Assembly (NCBI RefSeq): GCF_000263855.1
Contig: NZ_AJWX01000015.1
Coordinates: forward strand, 1-64,000
Origin: Pseudomonas sp. M47T1
Lineage (GTDB): Bacteria; Pseudomonadota; Gammaproteobacteria; Pseudomonadales; Pseudomonadaceae
DNA: 64,000 nt
Direction of reading: 5' to 3'
Position numbers and translations under genes: made by a program. The notes under the pieces were generated by a model. That model did not search any database. It was given only the letters and a program-made list of their open reading frames with translations, and was not told the origin of the DNA. Numbering within the stretch: the first letter of the stretch is position 1; every line of letters begins with the position of its first letter. This document shows positions 16,305 to 25,942 of this stretch, in pieces.

Positions 16305-16312
16305 TGTGCTCC
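16295..16312. promoter_or_regulatory. LexA2 SOS box (GTAC-N4-GTGC)
   Basis: GGAGTACAAATGTGCTCC is an 18-base near-palindrome with one mismatch, and contains GTAC-AAAT-GTGC, the motif reported for P. putida LexA2 rather than the standard CTGT-N8-ACAG box. It ends immediately before the lexA2 ATG and therefore autoregulates the whole operon. Expected effect: derepression on DNA damage after LexA2 self-cleavage. Confidence 0.85.
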
Positions 16313-16918
16313 ATGACTATCCTATCTCCCAAACGCGCCGCCATCCTTACGTTCATCCGTGATCGCATTGCCGATCACGGGCAGCCGCCGAGCCTGGCAG
16401 AAATCAGCCAAGCCTTCGGCTTTGCCTCGCGCAGCGTGGCGCGCAAGCATATCGTGGCCTTGACCGAGGCCGGTTTCATCGAAGTCACGCCCAACCAGGC
16501 ACGCGGCATTCGCCTGGCGCGCAGCCAGCGGCGCCCCGAGCTGTTGGAAATTCCGGTGCTGGGCCGGGTGGCGGCGGGGCGGCCGATCGACCCGGACGTG
16601 GGTGTGCACGACCAGATGGTGTTCGACGCGCGGATGTTCGCGCGCACGCCAGACTTCCTGCTGCAGGTGGCCGGTGACTCGATGATCGGCGACGGCATTC
16701 TCGACGGCGACCTGGTGGGCGTGAAGCGCCAGCACTATGCCCGCAACGGCCAGATCGTAGTGGCCCGCCTGGACGGCGAGGTGACCATCAAACGGTTGGA
16801 ACTGAACCGCGACGGCGTTCGCCTGATGCCGCGCAACCCCGATTATGAACCCATCGTGGTTGACGCCGAGCAGGAACTGGTGATCGAAGGCATCTTCTGC
16901 GGCCTGGTGCGTCGCTGA
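16313..16918 (+). CDS. lexA2: LexA-family SOS repressor (LexA2)
   Basis: A 201-residue LexA paralogue. Residues 1-70 form the winged helix-turn-helix DNA-binding domain; residues ~78-201 the S24 self-cleaving peptidase domain. The cleavage bond is A88-G89 in GRVAAGRP, the nucleophile S123 in GDSM, and the general base K160 in VTIKRLE, all in the standard spacing. The ATG at 16313 aligns with the E. coli LexA N-terminus. First gene of the translesion cassette, sharing a TGATG stop/start with imuA. Its box differs from the canonical LexA1 box, so it probably governs mainly this operon. Confidence 0.95.
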   Translation: MTILSPKRAAILTFIRDRIADHGQPPSLAEISQAFGFASRSVARKHIVALTEAGFIEVTPNQARGIRLARSQRRPELLEIPVLGRVAAGRPIDPDVGVHDQMVFDARMFARTPDFLLQVAGDSMIGDGILDGDLVGVKRQHYARNGQIVVARLDGEVTIKRLELNRDGVRLMPRNPDYEPIVVDAEQELVIEGIFCGLVRR

Positions 16919-17535
16919 TGGGCGCGGTGGTCAGCCTGGATGGCCTGCTCGATGAGCGCCGGGTGTGGAAGGGGCGGGCCCAGGCCCAGCCCGTTGCCGC
17001 CCAGCCTACCGGCCATGGGGTACTGGACCGCGCCTTGCCCACCGGCGGCTGGCCACCGGCGGCCCTCAGTGAAATTCTCATTCCCTGTGCCGGCAGCGGT
17101 GAACTGCGCCTGTTGTGGCCCACCCTGGCGCGCTTGAGCCAGGCGGGCGAGCGCATCGTGCTGGTGGCACCGCCGTTCATTCCCTATCCGGCCGCCTGGG
17201 AAGCCGCAGGCATCGACCTGCGCCAGTTGGCCGTCATCCAGGCCCAGGGCAACGAAGCCCTGTGGGCCGCCGAGCAATGCCTGCGTTCGGGCAGTTGCGC
17301 TGCCGTGCTGTGCTGGCCGCAGACCGCCGATGACCGCGCCCTGCGTCGCTTGCAGGTAGCGGCCGAAACCGGCCAGACCCTGGCGTTCGCCTGTCGGCCC
17401 CGGCAGGCGGCCAATAACCCGTCGCCGGCGGCGCTGCGCATAGCCATCGACCTGCGCCCGGCACAACTGCGCGTGCTCAAGTGCCGGGGCGGGCTGGTAC
17501 CGGCCGCGCCGCTGGCCTTCAGCGCGAGCGCCTGA
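16918..17535 (+). CDS. imuA: Translesion synthesis accessory protein ImuA
   Basis: A 205-residue RecA/SulA-like protein with the ImuA start LDGLLDERRVWKGR and the TGHGVLDRALPTGGWPPAALSEIL segment, which corresponds to the RecA core strand-loop but lacks a functional Walker A (no GKT). ImuA works with ImuB and DnaE2 in SOS mutagenesis in bacteria that lack umuDC on the chromosome. Its start overlaps the lexA2 stop by one base and imuB begins 7 bases after its end, so all four genes are one operon under the LexA2 box. Confidence 0.93.
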   Translation: MGAVVSLDGLLDERRVWKGRAQAQPVAAQPTGHGVLDRALPTGGWPPAALSEILIPCAGSGELRLLWPTLARLSQAGERIVLVAPPFIPYPAAWEAAGIDLRQLAVIQAQGNEALWAAEQCLRSGSCAAVLCWPQTADDRALRRLQVAAETGQTLAFACRPRQAANNPSPAALRIAIDLRPAQLRVLKCRGGLVPAAPLAFSASA

Positions 17536-17542
17536 GGTTGCC

Positions 17543-18958
17543 ATGCTCTGGGCGTGCATCCTGTTTCCACAGCTGGCGCTGGACAGCGCCCGTCGCCGTC
17601 GCGAAGACCCTGACGCGCCGCTGGCATTGATCAGTGGCCCGGCCCAGCGCCGGGTGCTGCAAGCCGTGAACCCGGCCGCCCGCGCCTTGGGACTGCACCC
17701 GGGGCAGACGCTGACGGCCGCCCACGCCCTGAGCCGCGATTTTGCCACCCAGGAACACGACCCGGCCGATATCGAGCAGTGCCAGCAGTTTCTCGCTGCC
17801 TGGGCCTACCGCTTCAGCTCCCAGGTCAGCCTGCATTACCCCCGAGCGCTGTTGCTGGAAGTGCAATCGAGCATGGGCCTGTTCGGGCCCTGGCCGCAGT
17901 TCGAGGCACGCTTGCGTGCAGAATTGCAGGCCTTGGGCTTCAGTCACCGCATCACCCTGGCGCCCAATCCGGTGGCCGCGCGCATGCTCGCCAACGGCCA
18001 TGACGGCCTGGCGGTACTTGAGCCTGTGCAATTGCCGGCGGCCCTGGCACCCTTGTCCATCGAGCGGCTGGGGTTGGCCCGTGACACCGCCACGGCGTTT
18101 GCACGCATGGGCCTGCGCCATTTCGGCCAGGTCCAGGCCTTGCCCCGGGACACCGTGGCCCGGCGTTTCGACGCCGCGGTGCTGATGCACCTGGACACCC
18201 TGGGCGGGCTGCGGCCGCTGGCGCTGTCGTTCTATACCCCGGCGGACTTTTTCGAGCAGCGCATCGAGCTCAATTTCGACGTCGAATCCCATCAGGCCCT
18301 GCTGTTTCCCCTGCGCCGGTTGATCAACGACCTGGCGGCCTACCTGGGTGGGCGTGACAGCGGCGTGCAGCGCTTCACCCTGCACCTGGAACACGCCGAG
18401 GGCGAGGACACGCTGGTGCCGGTGGGCCTGCTGGGCGCCGAGCGCGATGCCAGCATGCTGTTCGAGCTGGCTCGCGGCCGCCTGGAGCCGGTGCAGGTCA
18501 AGCGCCCGGTCCGCAATGTGCGCCTGGTGGCCCGCGACCTGCCGCGCTTCGTGCCCACCCACCAGACGCTGTTCGACCAGCGCCCGCAGCAGTCCCAGCC
18601 CTGGGAGCAGTTGCGGGAGCGGTTGCGCGCGCGGCTGGGCGACGACGCCATCAGCGGTATTGCCGCCCGTGCCGATCACCGCCCGGAGCGTGCCTGGCTG
18701 GCCGACACTGTGCCCAAGGCGTTGCTGGCGCCCAGCGCGGCTCCACGCCCTGGCTGGCTGCTGGCCGAGCCCCAGGCCTGGGCCGACTGTGACGTGCGAG
18801 TGCTGGCCGGGCCCGAGCGCATCGAGTCGGGCTGGTGGGACGGTGGCGACATCCGCCGTGACTACTTTCTGCTGGAAACCGCCAGCGGCCAGCAGGCCTG
18901 GGCTTACCAGACGGTGGGTGACGAAGGGCGCCTGTGGCTCCAGGGCTGGTTTGCATGA
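17543..18958 (+). CDS. imuB: Y-family polymerase-like protein ImuB
   Basis: A 471-residue member of the Y-family polymerase superfamily of the catalytically inactive ImuB type. The N-terminus reads MLWACILFPQLALD where active polymerases have a DxDxFFA-type motif, so the first catalytic Asp is missing. The helix-hairpin-helix region (~residues 170-215, ERLGLARDTATAFARMGLRHFGQ) and little-finger domain follow. ImuB is the hub that links DnaE2 to the beta clamp during translesion synthesis. The dnaE2 start overlaps its stop (ATGA), indicating translational coupling. Confidence 0.95.
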   Translation: MLWACILFPQLALDSARRRREDPDAPLALISGPAQRRVLQAVNPAARALGLHPGQTLTAAHALSRDFATQEHDPADIEQCQQFLAAWAYRFSSQVSLHYPRALLLEVQSSMGLFGPWPQFEARLRAELQALGFSHRITLAPNPVAARMLANGHDGLAVLEPVQLPAALAPLSIERLGLARDTATAFARMGLRHFGQVQALPRDTVARRFDAAVLMHLDTLGGLRPLALSFYTPADFFEQRIELNFDVESHQALLFPLRRLINDLAAYLGGRDSGVQRFTLHLEHAEGEDTLVPVGLLGAERDASMLFELARGRLEPVQVKRPVRNVRLVARDLPRFVPTHQTLFDQRPQQSQPWEQLRERLRARLGDDAISGIAARADHRPERAWLADTVPKALLAPSAAPRPGWLLAEPQAWADCDVRVLAGPERIESGWWDGGDIRRDYFLLETASGQQAWAYQTVGDEGRLWLQGWFA

Positions 18959-21900
18959 GCGCCGATGTGGCCTACGCCGAGTTGCACTGCCTGTCCAATT
19001 TCAGCTTCCAGCGGGGTGCCTCCAGCGCCCAGGAGCTCTGCGAGCGCGCCAAGCGCCATGGCTACCAGGCGCTGGCGATCACCGACGAGTGCACCCTGGC
19101 CGGTATCGTGCGCGCCTGGCAGGCCGCCAAGGCCTGCGGGCTGCCGTTGATCGTGGGCAGCGAGATGCGCATCGACAACGGCCCCAAGGTCGTTCTGCTA
19201 GTGGAAAACCTGGCGGGTTACCAAAGCCTGTGCCAGTTGATCACCTTGGCCCGGCGACGCGCGGCCAAGGGCGAATATCAGGTGTTGCGCGAGGACTTCG
19301 CCCAGGTGCCGCTCGATGGCCTGCTGGCCCTGTGGCTGCCGGACAACACCAGTGACCTGGCCCCCGGCCACTGGTTGCGCGGGGTGTTCGGTAGCGAGCG
19401 GCTGTGGCTGGGCGTGCAACTGCACCGTGGCGCCGACGATGCCACGCGCCTGGCGCAGTTGCGGGCCCTGGCGGCGCAACTGGGCTTGCGCGCGGTAGCC
19501 AGCGGCGACGTGCACATGCACGCCCGTGGCCGTCGGGCGCTGCAGGACACCATGAGCGCCATCCGCCACCACACCACCGTGGCCGAGGCCGGCCACCGGC
19601 TGTTTGCCAACGGTGAGCGGCATTTGCGGCCGCTGTCGGCCCTGGCCGAACTGTACCCCCGGGACTTATTGGACGAATCGGTCGATGTTGCCCGGCGCTG
19701 TACGTTTCACCTGGGGCAGCTGCGCTATCAGTACCCCCGCGAGTTGGTGCCCGACGGCCATACGGCCAGCCAATGGCTGCGCGAGCTGACCGAACAAGGT
19801 ATCCGCTGGCGCTGGCCGCAGGGGCCGCTGCCGGCCGCCCGCGAGCAGATCGACAAGGAACTGGCGCTGATCAGCGAGCTGGGCTACGAAAGCTATTTCC
19901 TCACCGTGCACGACATTGTGCGCTTTGCCCGCGAACGCCAGATCCTCTGCCAGGGGCGCGGCTCGGCGGCCAACTCGGCGGTGTGCTTCGCCCTGGGCAT
20001 CACCGAACTGGACCCCGGGCGCATGAACATGCTGTTCGAGCGGTTCATTTCCAAGGAGCGCAACGAACCGCCGGACATCGACGTCGACTTCGAGCACGAC
20101 CGTCGCGAAGAAGTCCTGCAGTACGTGTTCAACCGCTACGGCCGGCGCCGTGCCGCCCTGACGGCGGTGGCCAGCAGCTACCGGGGTGCCGGCGCGGTAC
20201 GTGACGTGGCCAAGGCCCTGGGCCTGCCGCCCGACCAGGTGAACGCCCTGGCCGACTGCGTGGGCCGCTACAGTGACCGGGTACCGCCGGTGGAGCGCCT
20301 GTGCGAGGCCGGTTTCGACCCCGACAGCCCGGTGTTGCGCCGAGTGCTGGCGCTCACCGGTGAGCTGATGGGCTTCCCCCGGCACCTGTCCCAGCACCCC
20401 GGTGGCTTCGTCATCAGCGAGCACCCCCTGGATACCCTGGTGCCGGTGGAGAACGCGGCCATGGCCGAGCGCACCATCATCCAATGGGACAAGGACGACC
20501 TGGACGCGGTGGGCCTGCTCAAGGTCGACGTGCTGGCCCTGGGCATGCTCAGCGCCCTGCGCCGCAGCTTCGACCTGCTACGCCGCTATCGTGGGCGCGA
20601 CCTGACCCTGGCGACCATTCCGGCGGAGTGCGCGCGCACCTACAGCATGATCAGCCGTGCCGACACCGTGGGCGTGTTCCAGATCGAATCGCGGGCGCAG
20701 ATGGCCATGCTGCCGCGGCTGCGGCCCAAGGTGTTCTACGACCTGGTCATCCAGGTGGCCATCGTGCGCCCGGGGCCTATCCAGGGCGACATGGTTCACC
20801 CGTACCTGCGCCGGCGTAATGGCGAGGAGCCGGTGGTCTACCCGTCCGAGGCATTGAAAAAGGTCTTCCAGCGTACCCTGGGCGTGCCGCTGTTCCAGGA
20901 ACAGGTCATGGAACTGGCCATCGTTGCCGCCGACTACAGCCCCGGCGAGGCCGACCAGTTGCGCCGCTCCATGGCCGCCTGGAAGCGCCACGGCGGCCTG
21001 GAACCGCATCAGATCCGCCTCACCGAAGGCATGCTGCGCAACGGCTACAGCGAGGAATTCGCCCAGCGCATCTTCGAGCAGATCAAAGGCTTTGGCAGTT
21101 ACGGCTTCCCGGAGTCCCACGCGGCCAGTTTCGCCCTGCTGACCTACGCCAGCTGCTGGCTCAAATGCCATGAGCCGGCGGCTTTCACCTGTGCGCTGAT
21201 CAACAGCTGGCCCATGGGCTTCTACAGCCCCGACCAGCTGCTGCAGGATGCCCGCCGCCATCAGTTGCAAACCCGCGCCGTGGACGTGCGCCACAGCGAC
21301 TGGGACTGCACCCTGGAGCCGTGCGGGGCAGGGCAGCCGGCCATTCGCCTGGGGCTGCGGATGATTCGTGGCTTGCGCCAGGAGGACGCCGTGCGTATCG
21401 AGCAGGCACGGGCTACGCGGCCTTTTGCGGATGTCGGTGACCTGTGCCAGCGCGCGGGCCTGGACAACCGCGCCCGCGCCTTGCTGGCCGACGCCGATGC
21501 CTTGCAGGGCCTGGCGGGCGACCGCTTCCGCGCGCGCTGGGAAGTGGCCAGCGTGGAGGCGCAACTGCCGCTGTTCGCCGGCCTGCCCAGCCGCCAGGAC
21601 ACCCCCGTGGCCCTGCCGGTGCCCAGCGTGGGCGAGAACCTGGTGGCCGACTACGCCACCGTCGGCACCACCCTGGGGCCACACCCGCTGACCCTGCTGC
21701 GGCCTGAATTGCAGCGCCTGCGTTGCCGCAGCTCCCGGGACCTGGCCAGCATCGAGCACGGCCGTCACATCAGCGTCGCTGGCCTGGTCACCGGCCGCCA
21801 GCGCCCGCAGACCGCCAGCGGGGTGATCTTCGTGACCCTGGAAGACGAGTTCGGCATGGTCAACGTGGTGGTGTGGCACGACCTGGCCGAACGTCAGCGC

Positions 21901-22044
21901 AAGGCGCTGATCGGTTCGCAATTGCTGCAAGTGCATGGGCGCCTGGAGTCGGAGAGCGGGGTGCGGCATGTGATTGCGGGTAAGCTGACGGACCTGACCC
22001 CATTGCTGGGCGGGCTGGATACCCGGAGCCGGGATTTCCAATGA
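18955..22044 (+). CDS. dnaE2: Error-prone DNA polymerase DnaE2
   Basis: A 1029-residue C-family polymerase of the DnaE2 (ImuC) type. It begins with a PHP domain (AELHCLSNFSFQRGASS, residues ~7-23). The polymerase palm contains PDIDVDFEHDRR with catalytic Asp residues. The finger and helix-hairpin-helix regions follow, and residues ~940-1000 form an OB fold (ISVAGLVTGRQRP). It lacks the long C-terminal tau-binding extension of replicative DnaE1 (~1160-1180). A EAQLPLF segment near residue 865 resembles a clamp-binding motif. It performs mutagenic bypass synthesis with ImuA and ImuB. The ATG at 18955 overlaps the imuB stop. Confidence 0.96.
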   Translation: MSADVAYAELHCLSNFSFQRGASSAQELCERAKRHGYQALAITDECTLAGIVRAWQAAKACGLPLIVGSEMRIDNGPKVVLLVENLAGYQSLCQLITLARRRAAKGEYQVLREDFAQVPLDGLLALWLPDNTSDLAPGHWLRGVFGSERLWLGVQLHRGADDATRLAQLRALAAQLGLRAVASGDVHMHARGRRALQDTMSAIRHHTTVAEAGHRLFANGERHLRPLSALAELYPRDLLDESVDVARRCTFHLGQLRYQYPRELVPDGHTASQWLRELTEQGIRWRWPQGPLPAAREQIDKELALISELGYESYFLTVHDIVRFARERQILCQGRGSAANSAVCFALGITELDPGRMNMLFERFISKERNEPPDIDVDFEHDRREEVLQYVFNRYGRRRAALTAVASSYRGAGAVRDVAKALGLPPDQVNALADCVGRYSDRVPPVERLCEAGFDPDSPVLRRVLALTGELMGFPRHLSQHPGGFVISEHPLDTLVPVENAAMAERTIIQWDKDDLDAVGLLKVDVLALGMLSALRRSFDLLRRYRGRDLTLATIPAECARTYSMISRADTVGVFQIESRAQMAMLPRLRPKVFYDLVIQVAIVRPGPIQGDMVHPYLRRRNGEEPVVYPSEALKKVFQRTLGVPLFQEQVMELAIVAADYSPGEADQLRRSMAAWKRHGGLEPHQIRLTEGMLRNGYSEEFAQRIFEQIKGFGSYGFPESHAASFALLTYASCWLKCHEPAAFTCALINSWPMGFYSPDQLLQDARRHQLQTRAVDVRHSDWDCTLEPCGAGQPAIRLGLRMIRGLRQEDAVRIEQARATRPFADVGDLCQRAGLDNRARALLADADALQGLAGDRFRARWEVASVEAQLPLFAGLPSRQDTPVALPVPSVGENLVADYATVGTTLGPHPLTLLRPELQRLRCRSSRDLASIEHGRHISVAGLVTGRQRPQTASGVIFVTLEDEFGMVNVVVWHDLAERQRKALIGSQLLQVHGRLESESGVRHVIAGKLTDLTPLLGGLDTRSRDFQ

Positions 22045-22057
22045 CCTGTGGCGGGTG

Positions 22058-23041
22058 TCAGGCGTCCGGGTGCTGGCCGGCCAGAATCTGCCCAGCCTGC
22101 TGCACGCTCAACGGGTAATCAAAGAACCGCCGGTAAAACCCCATGGTCTGCTGCACCATGTCCACGTCCTTGAACCGCTGCGGGTGCAGCTGTTGCCCCG
22201 CCCACAGCAACTGCAACCCCACCTCGGTGCCATAACGATCCCACGGGAACACACCGGCCGGGTTGCGCAGCACCTTCACGCCCTGCAGTTGCCAGAGCAA
22301 CGGCACCTGCTTGAGGTCACCGGCATCGGCCGCCAGGATGACCACGTCCGGGTGCCAGGCCAGCACCTGCTCGGCATCCACGGCTTGCAGGTTGCCCTTG
22401 AGGCCAGTGGCGGCGTTGCGGCCGCCGGCCAGGTTGATCCAGGTGTTGATCAGGGTGTCGGCGCCGTCGACTCTCAGCGGGTTCAGCGAGGCAATGTGCA
22501 ACACGCGCGGGCGCTGGGCGTCCGCAAGGTCGGCGGTGCGCCGGTGCAGGTCCGTCACCTGGCTGTCGAGCCAGGCGTTGTAGTCATGGGCGCGCTGGCG
22601 CGCGATATCGGTGTTCAGGGCCAGGGCGGTGACCGTCAGGCTGTGCTCAAGCCCTGGCAGGTCGTTGAAGCCCATGCGCACCACGGCAATGCCGGCCTGC
22701 TGGTAGGCCAGCGCCTGGCGATCACCCGTGCTGGTGAACACCAGGTCGACCTTATCGGCCAGCAAGGTTTCGACATTGAACGCCGTGCCGTTCACTGTCT
22801 GCGCCTGGTTGAGCGACGGCTGCACCTTGAACATCCACGGCTGGCGGTCGGCGTGGTTGACGGTGGCGACGATGTTGCCACCGGCACCCAGGGTCATCAT
22901 CAACGCGTGATGGGCGAACCAGCCATCGGCGATGCGCTGGGGGTGGGCTGGGGGGTCTACCCACTGGCCACTGTCATCGGTGACCGGCACCGCCAGCGCG
23001 ACGCTGCTGCACAGCGCCAGGGCCAGGACGGCTAAGCGCAT
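22058..23041 (-). CDS. ABC transporter periplasmic substrate-binding protein (FepB/BtuF type)
   Basis: A 327-residue periplasmic binding protein with a clear signal peptide (MRLAVLALALCSSVALA). It belongs to the class-III helical-backbone family that binds iron-siderophores, cobalamin, haem or oxyanions (COG0614-like). The region NPAGVFPWDRYGTEVGLQLLWAG followed by DVDMVQQTMGFYRRFF resembles a subgroup seen with metal-complex importers. Its ATG overlaps the receptor stop by one base (TGATG), so it is the last gene of the permease-ATPase-receptor-binding protein operon. It would hand ligand from the outer-membrane receptor to the inner-membrane permease. The ligand is not known. Confidence 0.88.
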   Translation of the reverse strand: MRLAVLALALCSSVALAVPVTDDSGQWVDPPAHPQRIADGWFAHHALMMTLGAGGNIVATVNHADRQPWMFKVQPSLNQAQTVNGTAFNVETLLADKVDLVFTSTGDRQALAYQQAGIAVVRMGFNDLPGLEHSLTVTALALNTDIARQRAHDYNAWLDSQVTDLHRRTADLADAQRPRVLHIASLNPLRVDGADTLINTWINLAGGRNAATGLKGNLQAVDAEQVLAWHPDVVILAADAGDLKQVPLLWQLQGVKVLRNPAGVFPWDRYGTEVGLQLLWAGQQLHPQRFKDVDMVQQTMGFYRRFFDYPLSVQQAGQILAGQHPDA

Positions 23042-25161
23042 CACAGGTCCACCTGAATAGAGGCCTGCAACATGCGCGGGGCGCCCAGTTGCGCGCTGGC
23101 GTTGCCCACACCGCTGTAGCCGTTCAGGCCGCCGGGCACGATGTTGGCCCAGTAGCGTTCGTTGGTCAGGTTGGTGACCTCCAGACGGTACACGGTGTTG
23201 CGCTGCATCAGGCGGGTGGTGAAGCTGGCGCCCATGTCGAAGGTTTCGTAGCTGCTGACCCAATGGCTATCAGTGTCGTCCGTAGGGCGGGCACCCACAT
23301 AACGAGCATTAACATTCAGTGCCAACCCATTGATTTGCGGAACTTGGTATTCGGTCAACAGGCTGGCGGTGTAACGTGACAGGCCGACGATGCGGGTGTC
23401 ATCGGTACTGGCCGTGCCGGTGTCCAGGAGCTTGGGGTCCAGCCAAGTCAGGCCGCCAAACATGCGGACGTTGCTGCTCACCTTGCCGTCGGCCATGAAC
23501 TCGATGCCACGGTTGCGTTGCTCGCCGGCCACGCCATAGACGTCATCATGCAGGTAGGCATAAGGCCGTTTGATCTGGAACGCGGCCAACGACAGGTTGA
23601 CGCCACCCAGCGCCAGCTTGCTACCGACTTCCCACTGGCGGCTGCGGTAGGGCGCCAGGATGTTTCCGGCACCCGGGTCGCCGGTGGGGATGGTGTCGCC
23701 TTGCTGCAGGCTGTCGGCATAGGTCACGTACAGCGTCAGGTCGTCGACTGGCTTGTACATCAGGCTGCCGGCGCCGCTCAGGCCGTGGTCATTCGAGCCG
23801 CTGGTCTTCGCCCCGGCCAGGCTGTAGTTGCGCACCGACATCAGGCTCTGGCTGCCTGTGACCATGAAGCTCCACTGCGGAGTAAAGGTCAGTGTGTCGC
23901 CAAAAATGAACGAGCGCTGGGTGCTGGTCGCCGAATGATAGCGGTCGGTGAAATCGGGGTAATCCGGCTCGGCGAACTGGGCGGGGTCGCTCAGGCTTGC
24001 GCTGCCCAGGGTCTGGGTGGAGCCATCGACCGGGTTGAAGTTCTTCCAGTCGAAACCGCTGAAGCCCAGGGTCAGGTCATGACGCACCGACCCGGTCCAC
24101 TCGGTCCCGTTGAGGTTGGCCAGGTAGCTGTTGATGGTGAAACGGCTGGCCGTGGCGGTGGACACGGTGGTGTTGTATCGGCCACCCACGCCGGTGAGCG
24201 TATTGGTCACCCCCGTGGATTCTCGATCCGCGATCTGCCGCAACAACCCCACATCCAGCTTCCAGGTGCCGTCGAAATCATGCTTGAAGTGCACGCTGGC
24301 CGTGTCGGTGGTGTCATTGTCACCGGCGTAGTTCTGCCCCAGGTTGTTCCGGGTTGGGTCCAGGGCATGGGGGAAGCTGGCATTGGTTGCCAGGGCGAAC
24401 TTGCCCGGCAAGCCTTTGGCCAGGTAGTTGTAGTGGCTGAAGTTAGTCTCGATGACGCTGTCGTCGCTCACCTGGAAGTCCAGCGCCAGGCTCACCAGTT
24501 GGCGGCGCAGGGTGCTGCCGGGGCTGTAGCTGTGGCCTTGCTCGTCCATCAGGTTGAGCCGGTACTTGATCTTGCCTTCGGGGTCGAACGGGCCGCTCAG
24601 GTCGGCCGCCTTCAGCCAGCTCAGGCCCGTGCCCACGCCCACGGTCACGCGGTTTAGGCGCTCGTCGGTGGGGCGTTTGGAAATGAAGTTGAACGTACCG
24701 GCCGGGTTGGCCGGGCCGTACAGCGAGCCGGCCAGGCCGTTGAGCACCTGCACGTCGTCGAACTGCTCGGCGGGGTAATCCGTGGTCGACACCACGTTTA
24801 GACCGTCCAGTCGGGTGTTCTGCACCACGCTGCCCTGCATGCCGCGGCTTTGCGGGCGTGCGCCGTCACCTTGCACCGACGGCAGGTAGCGCAGGATATC
24901 CTTGACGCTCTTGAGTTGCTGGTTCTGGATCAGATCGTGGGGCACCACGTTGATCGAATAGGGCGTGTCCAGCAACCGCCGATTGCCCAGCGGGCCCAGG
25001 TTCGCGCTCTTGTCGCGGGCCACCTCGGCATCGTGCTCGTCCGCGGTTTCCTTGACGCCATTGACGGTGATTGCGCCCAGTTGGATCGGCACGGTGTCGG
25101 CAGCGTGGGCAAGGTTGACGGCTGCGGCCAGCATCAGCGGGGCATAAGGGAGACGCTTCAT
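23041..25161 (-). CDS. TonB-dependent outer-membrane receptor
   Basis: A 706-residue receptor with a signal peptide (MKRLPYAPLMLAAAVNLAHA). A plug domain spans residues ~45-160 (LLDTPYSINVVPHDLI, then NPAGTFNFISKRP) and a 22-strand barrel runs to the terminal aromatic-type strand MLQASIQVDL. No N-terminal signalling (STN) domain is present, so it does not feed a sigma/anti-sigma relay. The family imports siderophores or other large metal complexes using TonB energy. It is encoded inside the ABC operon, 10 bases after the ATPase gene, so one regulator controls the whole uptake route. The start ATG at 25161 was chosen for its signal peptide. Confidence 0.92.
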   Translation of the reverse strand: MKRLPYAPLMLAAAVNLAHAADTVPIQLGAITVNGVKETADEHDAEVARDKSANLGPLGNRRLLDTPYSINVVPHDLIQNQQLKSVKDILRYLPSVQGDGARPQSRGMQGSVVQNTRLDGLNVVSTTDYPAEQFDDVQVLNGLAGSLYGPANPAGTFNFISKRPTDERLNRVTVGVGTGLSWLKAADLSGPFDPEGKIKYRLNLMDEQGHSYSPGSTLRRQLVSLALDFQVSDDSVIETNFSHYNYLAKGLPGKFALATNASFPHALDPTRNNLGQNYAGDNDTTDTASVHFKHDFDGTWKLDVGLLRQIADRESTGVTNTLTGVGGRYNTTVSTATASRFTINSYLANLNGTEWTGSVRHDLTLGFSGFDWKNFNPVDGSTQTLGSASLSDPAQFAEPDYPDFTDRYHSATSTQRSFIFGDTLTFTPQWSFMVTGSQSLMSVRNYSLAGAKTSGSNDHGLSGAGSLMYKPVDDLTLYVTYADSLQQGDTIPTGDPGAGNILAPYRSRQWEVGSKLALGGVNLSLAAFQIKRPYAYLHDDVYGVAGEQRNRGIEFMADGKVSSNVRMFGGLTWLDPKLLDTGTASTDDTRIVGLSRYTASLLTEYQVPQINGLALNVNARYVGARPTDDTDSHWVSSYETFDMGASFTTRLMQRNTVYRLEVTNLTNERYWANIVPGGLNGYSGVGNASAQLGAPRMLQASIQVDL

Positions 25162-25171
25162 GCAAACACTC

Positions 25172-25942
25172 TCACAAGGGGGCGAAAAAACGGTGGTGGT
25201 CACTGTCGATCTGGCGCACGGGCACGCCGTACAGGCGCTGCATCAGGGCTGCGTCGATCACCTGGTGGGGCGTGCCGTCGGCGATCAATCGCTGTTCGTG
25301 CAACACCCACACGCGGTTGGCGCCGGCCAGTGCCTGCTCGGGGCGATGGCTGGTGGTGAGAATGGCCAGGCCGCTGGCGGCCAGTTGCTGCAAGCGGTCG
25401 AGCAGGCGCAACTGGTGGCCGAAATCCAGGCCGGTCACGGGCTCATCCAGCACAATCATCCGCGCCTGCTGCACCAACGCCCGGGCAATCAGTACCAACT
25501 GGCGCTCGCCCCCGGACAGTTCGGTGTAGGTGCGCCGCGCCAGGTGCTCGATGCCCAGGTCGTGCAGCGCGCGGCTCACAGCGTCCAGGTCGCCGGCATT
25601 CGGGGCGCGGCCCAGGCCAGTGATGGGCAGGCGGCCCTGGCTGACAATTTGCTGCACGTTGTAGGGAAAGCTCGGCACGTGGCTTTGCGGCACGTAGGCC
25701 AGTTGCCGGGCGATGCGGCGGCGGTCCAGCGAAGCCAGCGGCTGACCGTTCAGGCGCACCTGGCCGCTGGCCGGCTTGAGCAGCCCCAGCAGAATCTTCA
25801 ACAATGTACTCTTGCCCGCGCCGTTGGCGCCCAGCAAGGCGATGCAGTCACCCGCTGCCACGTTGAGGTTGATGTCGGCAAACAGGCTGCGTGTGCCCAG
25901 GCGGTAGCCGATGGCCTCGGCTTGCAACAGCGGCGTGCTCAT
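25172..25942 (-). CDS. ABC transporter ATP-binding protein (FecE/BtuD type)
   Basis: A 256-residue ATPase with Walker A GANGAGKS (residues 38-45), signature ELSGGERQLV, and Walker B MIVLDEPVTGLD. The Q-loop lies in AYVPQSHVP, typical of metal-chelate importers. The ATG at 25942 overlaps the permease stop as ATGA; a GTG two codons upstream is possible. It powers the FecCD-like permease encoded just before it. Confidence 0.93.
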   Translation of the reverse strand: MSTPLLQAEAIGYRLGTRSLFADINLNVAAGDCIALLGANGAGKSTLLKILLGLLKPASGQVRLNGQPLASLDRRRIARQLAYVPQSHVPSFPYNVQQIVSQGRLPITGLGRAPNAGDLDAVSRALHDLGIEHLARRTYTELSGGERQLVLIARALVQQARMIVLDEPVTGLDFGHQLRLLDRLQQLAASGLAILTTSHRPEQALAGANRVWVLHEQRLIADGTPHQVIDAALMQRLYGVPVRQIDSDHHRFFAPL

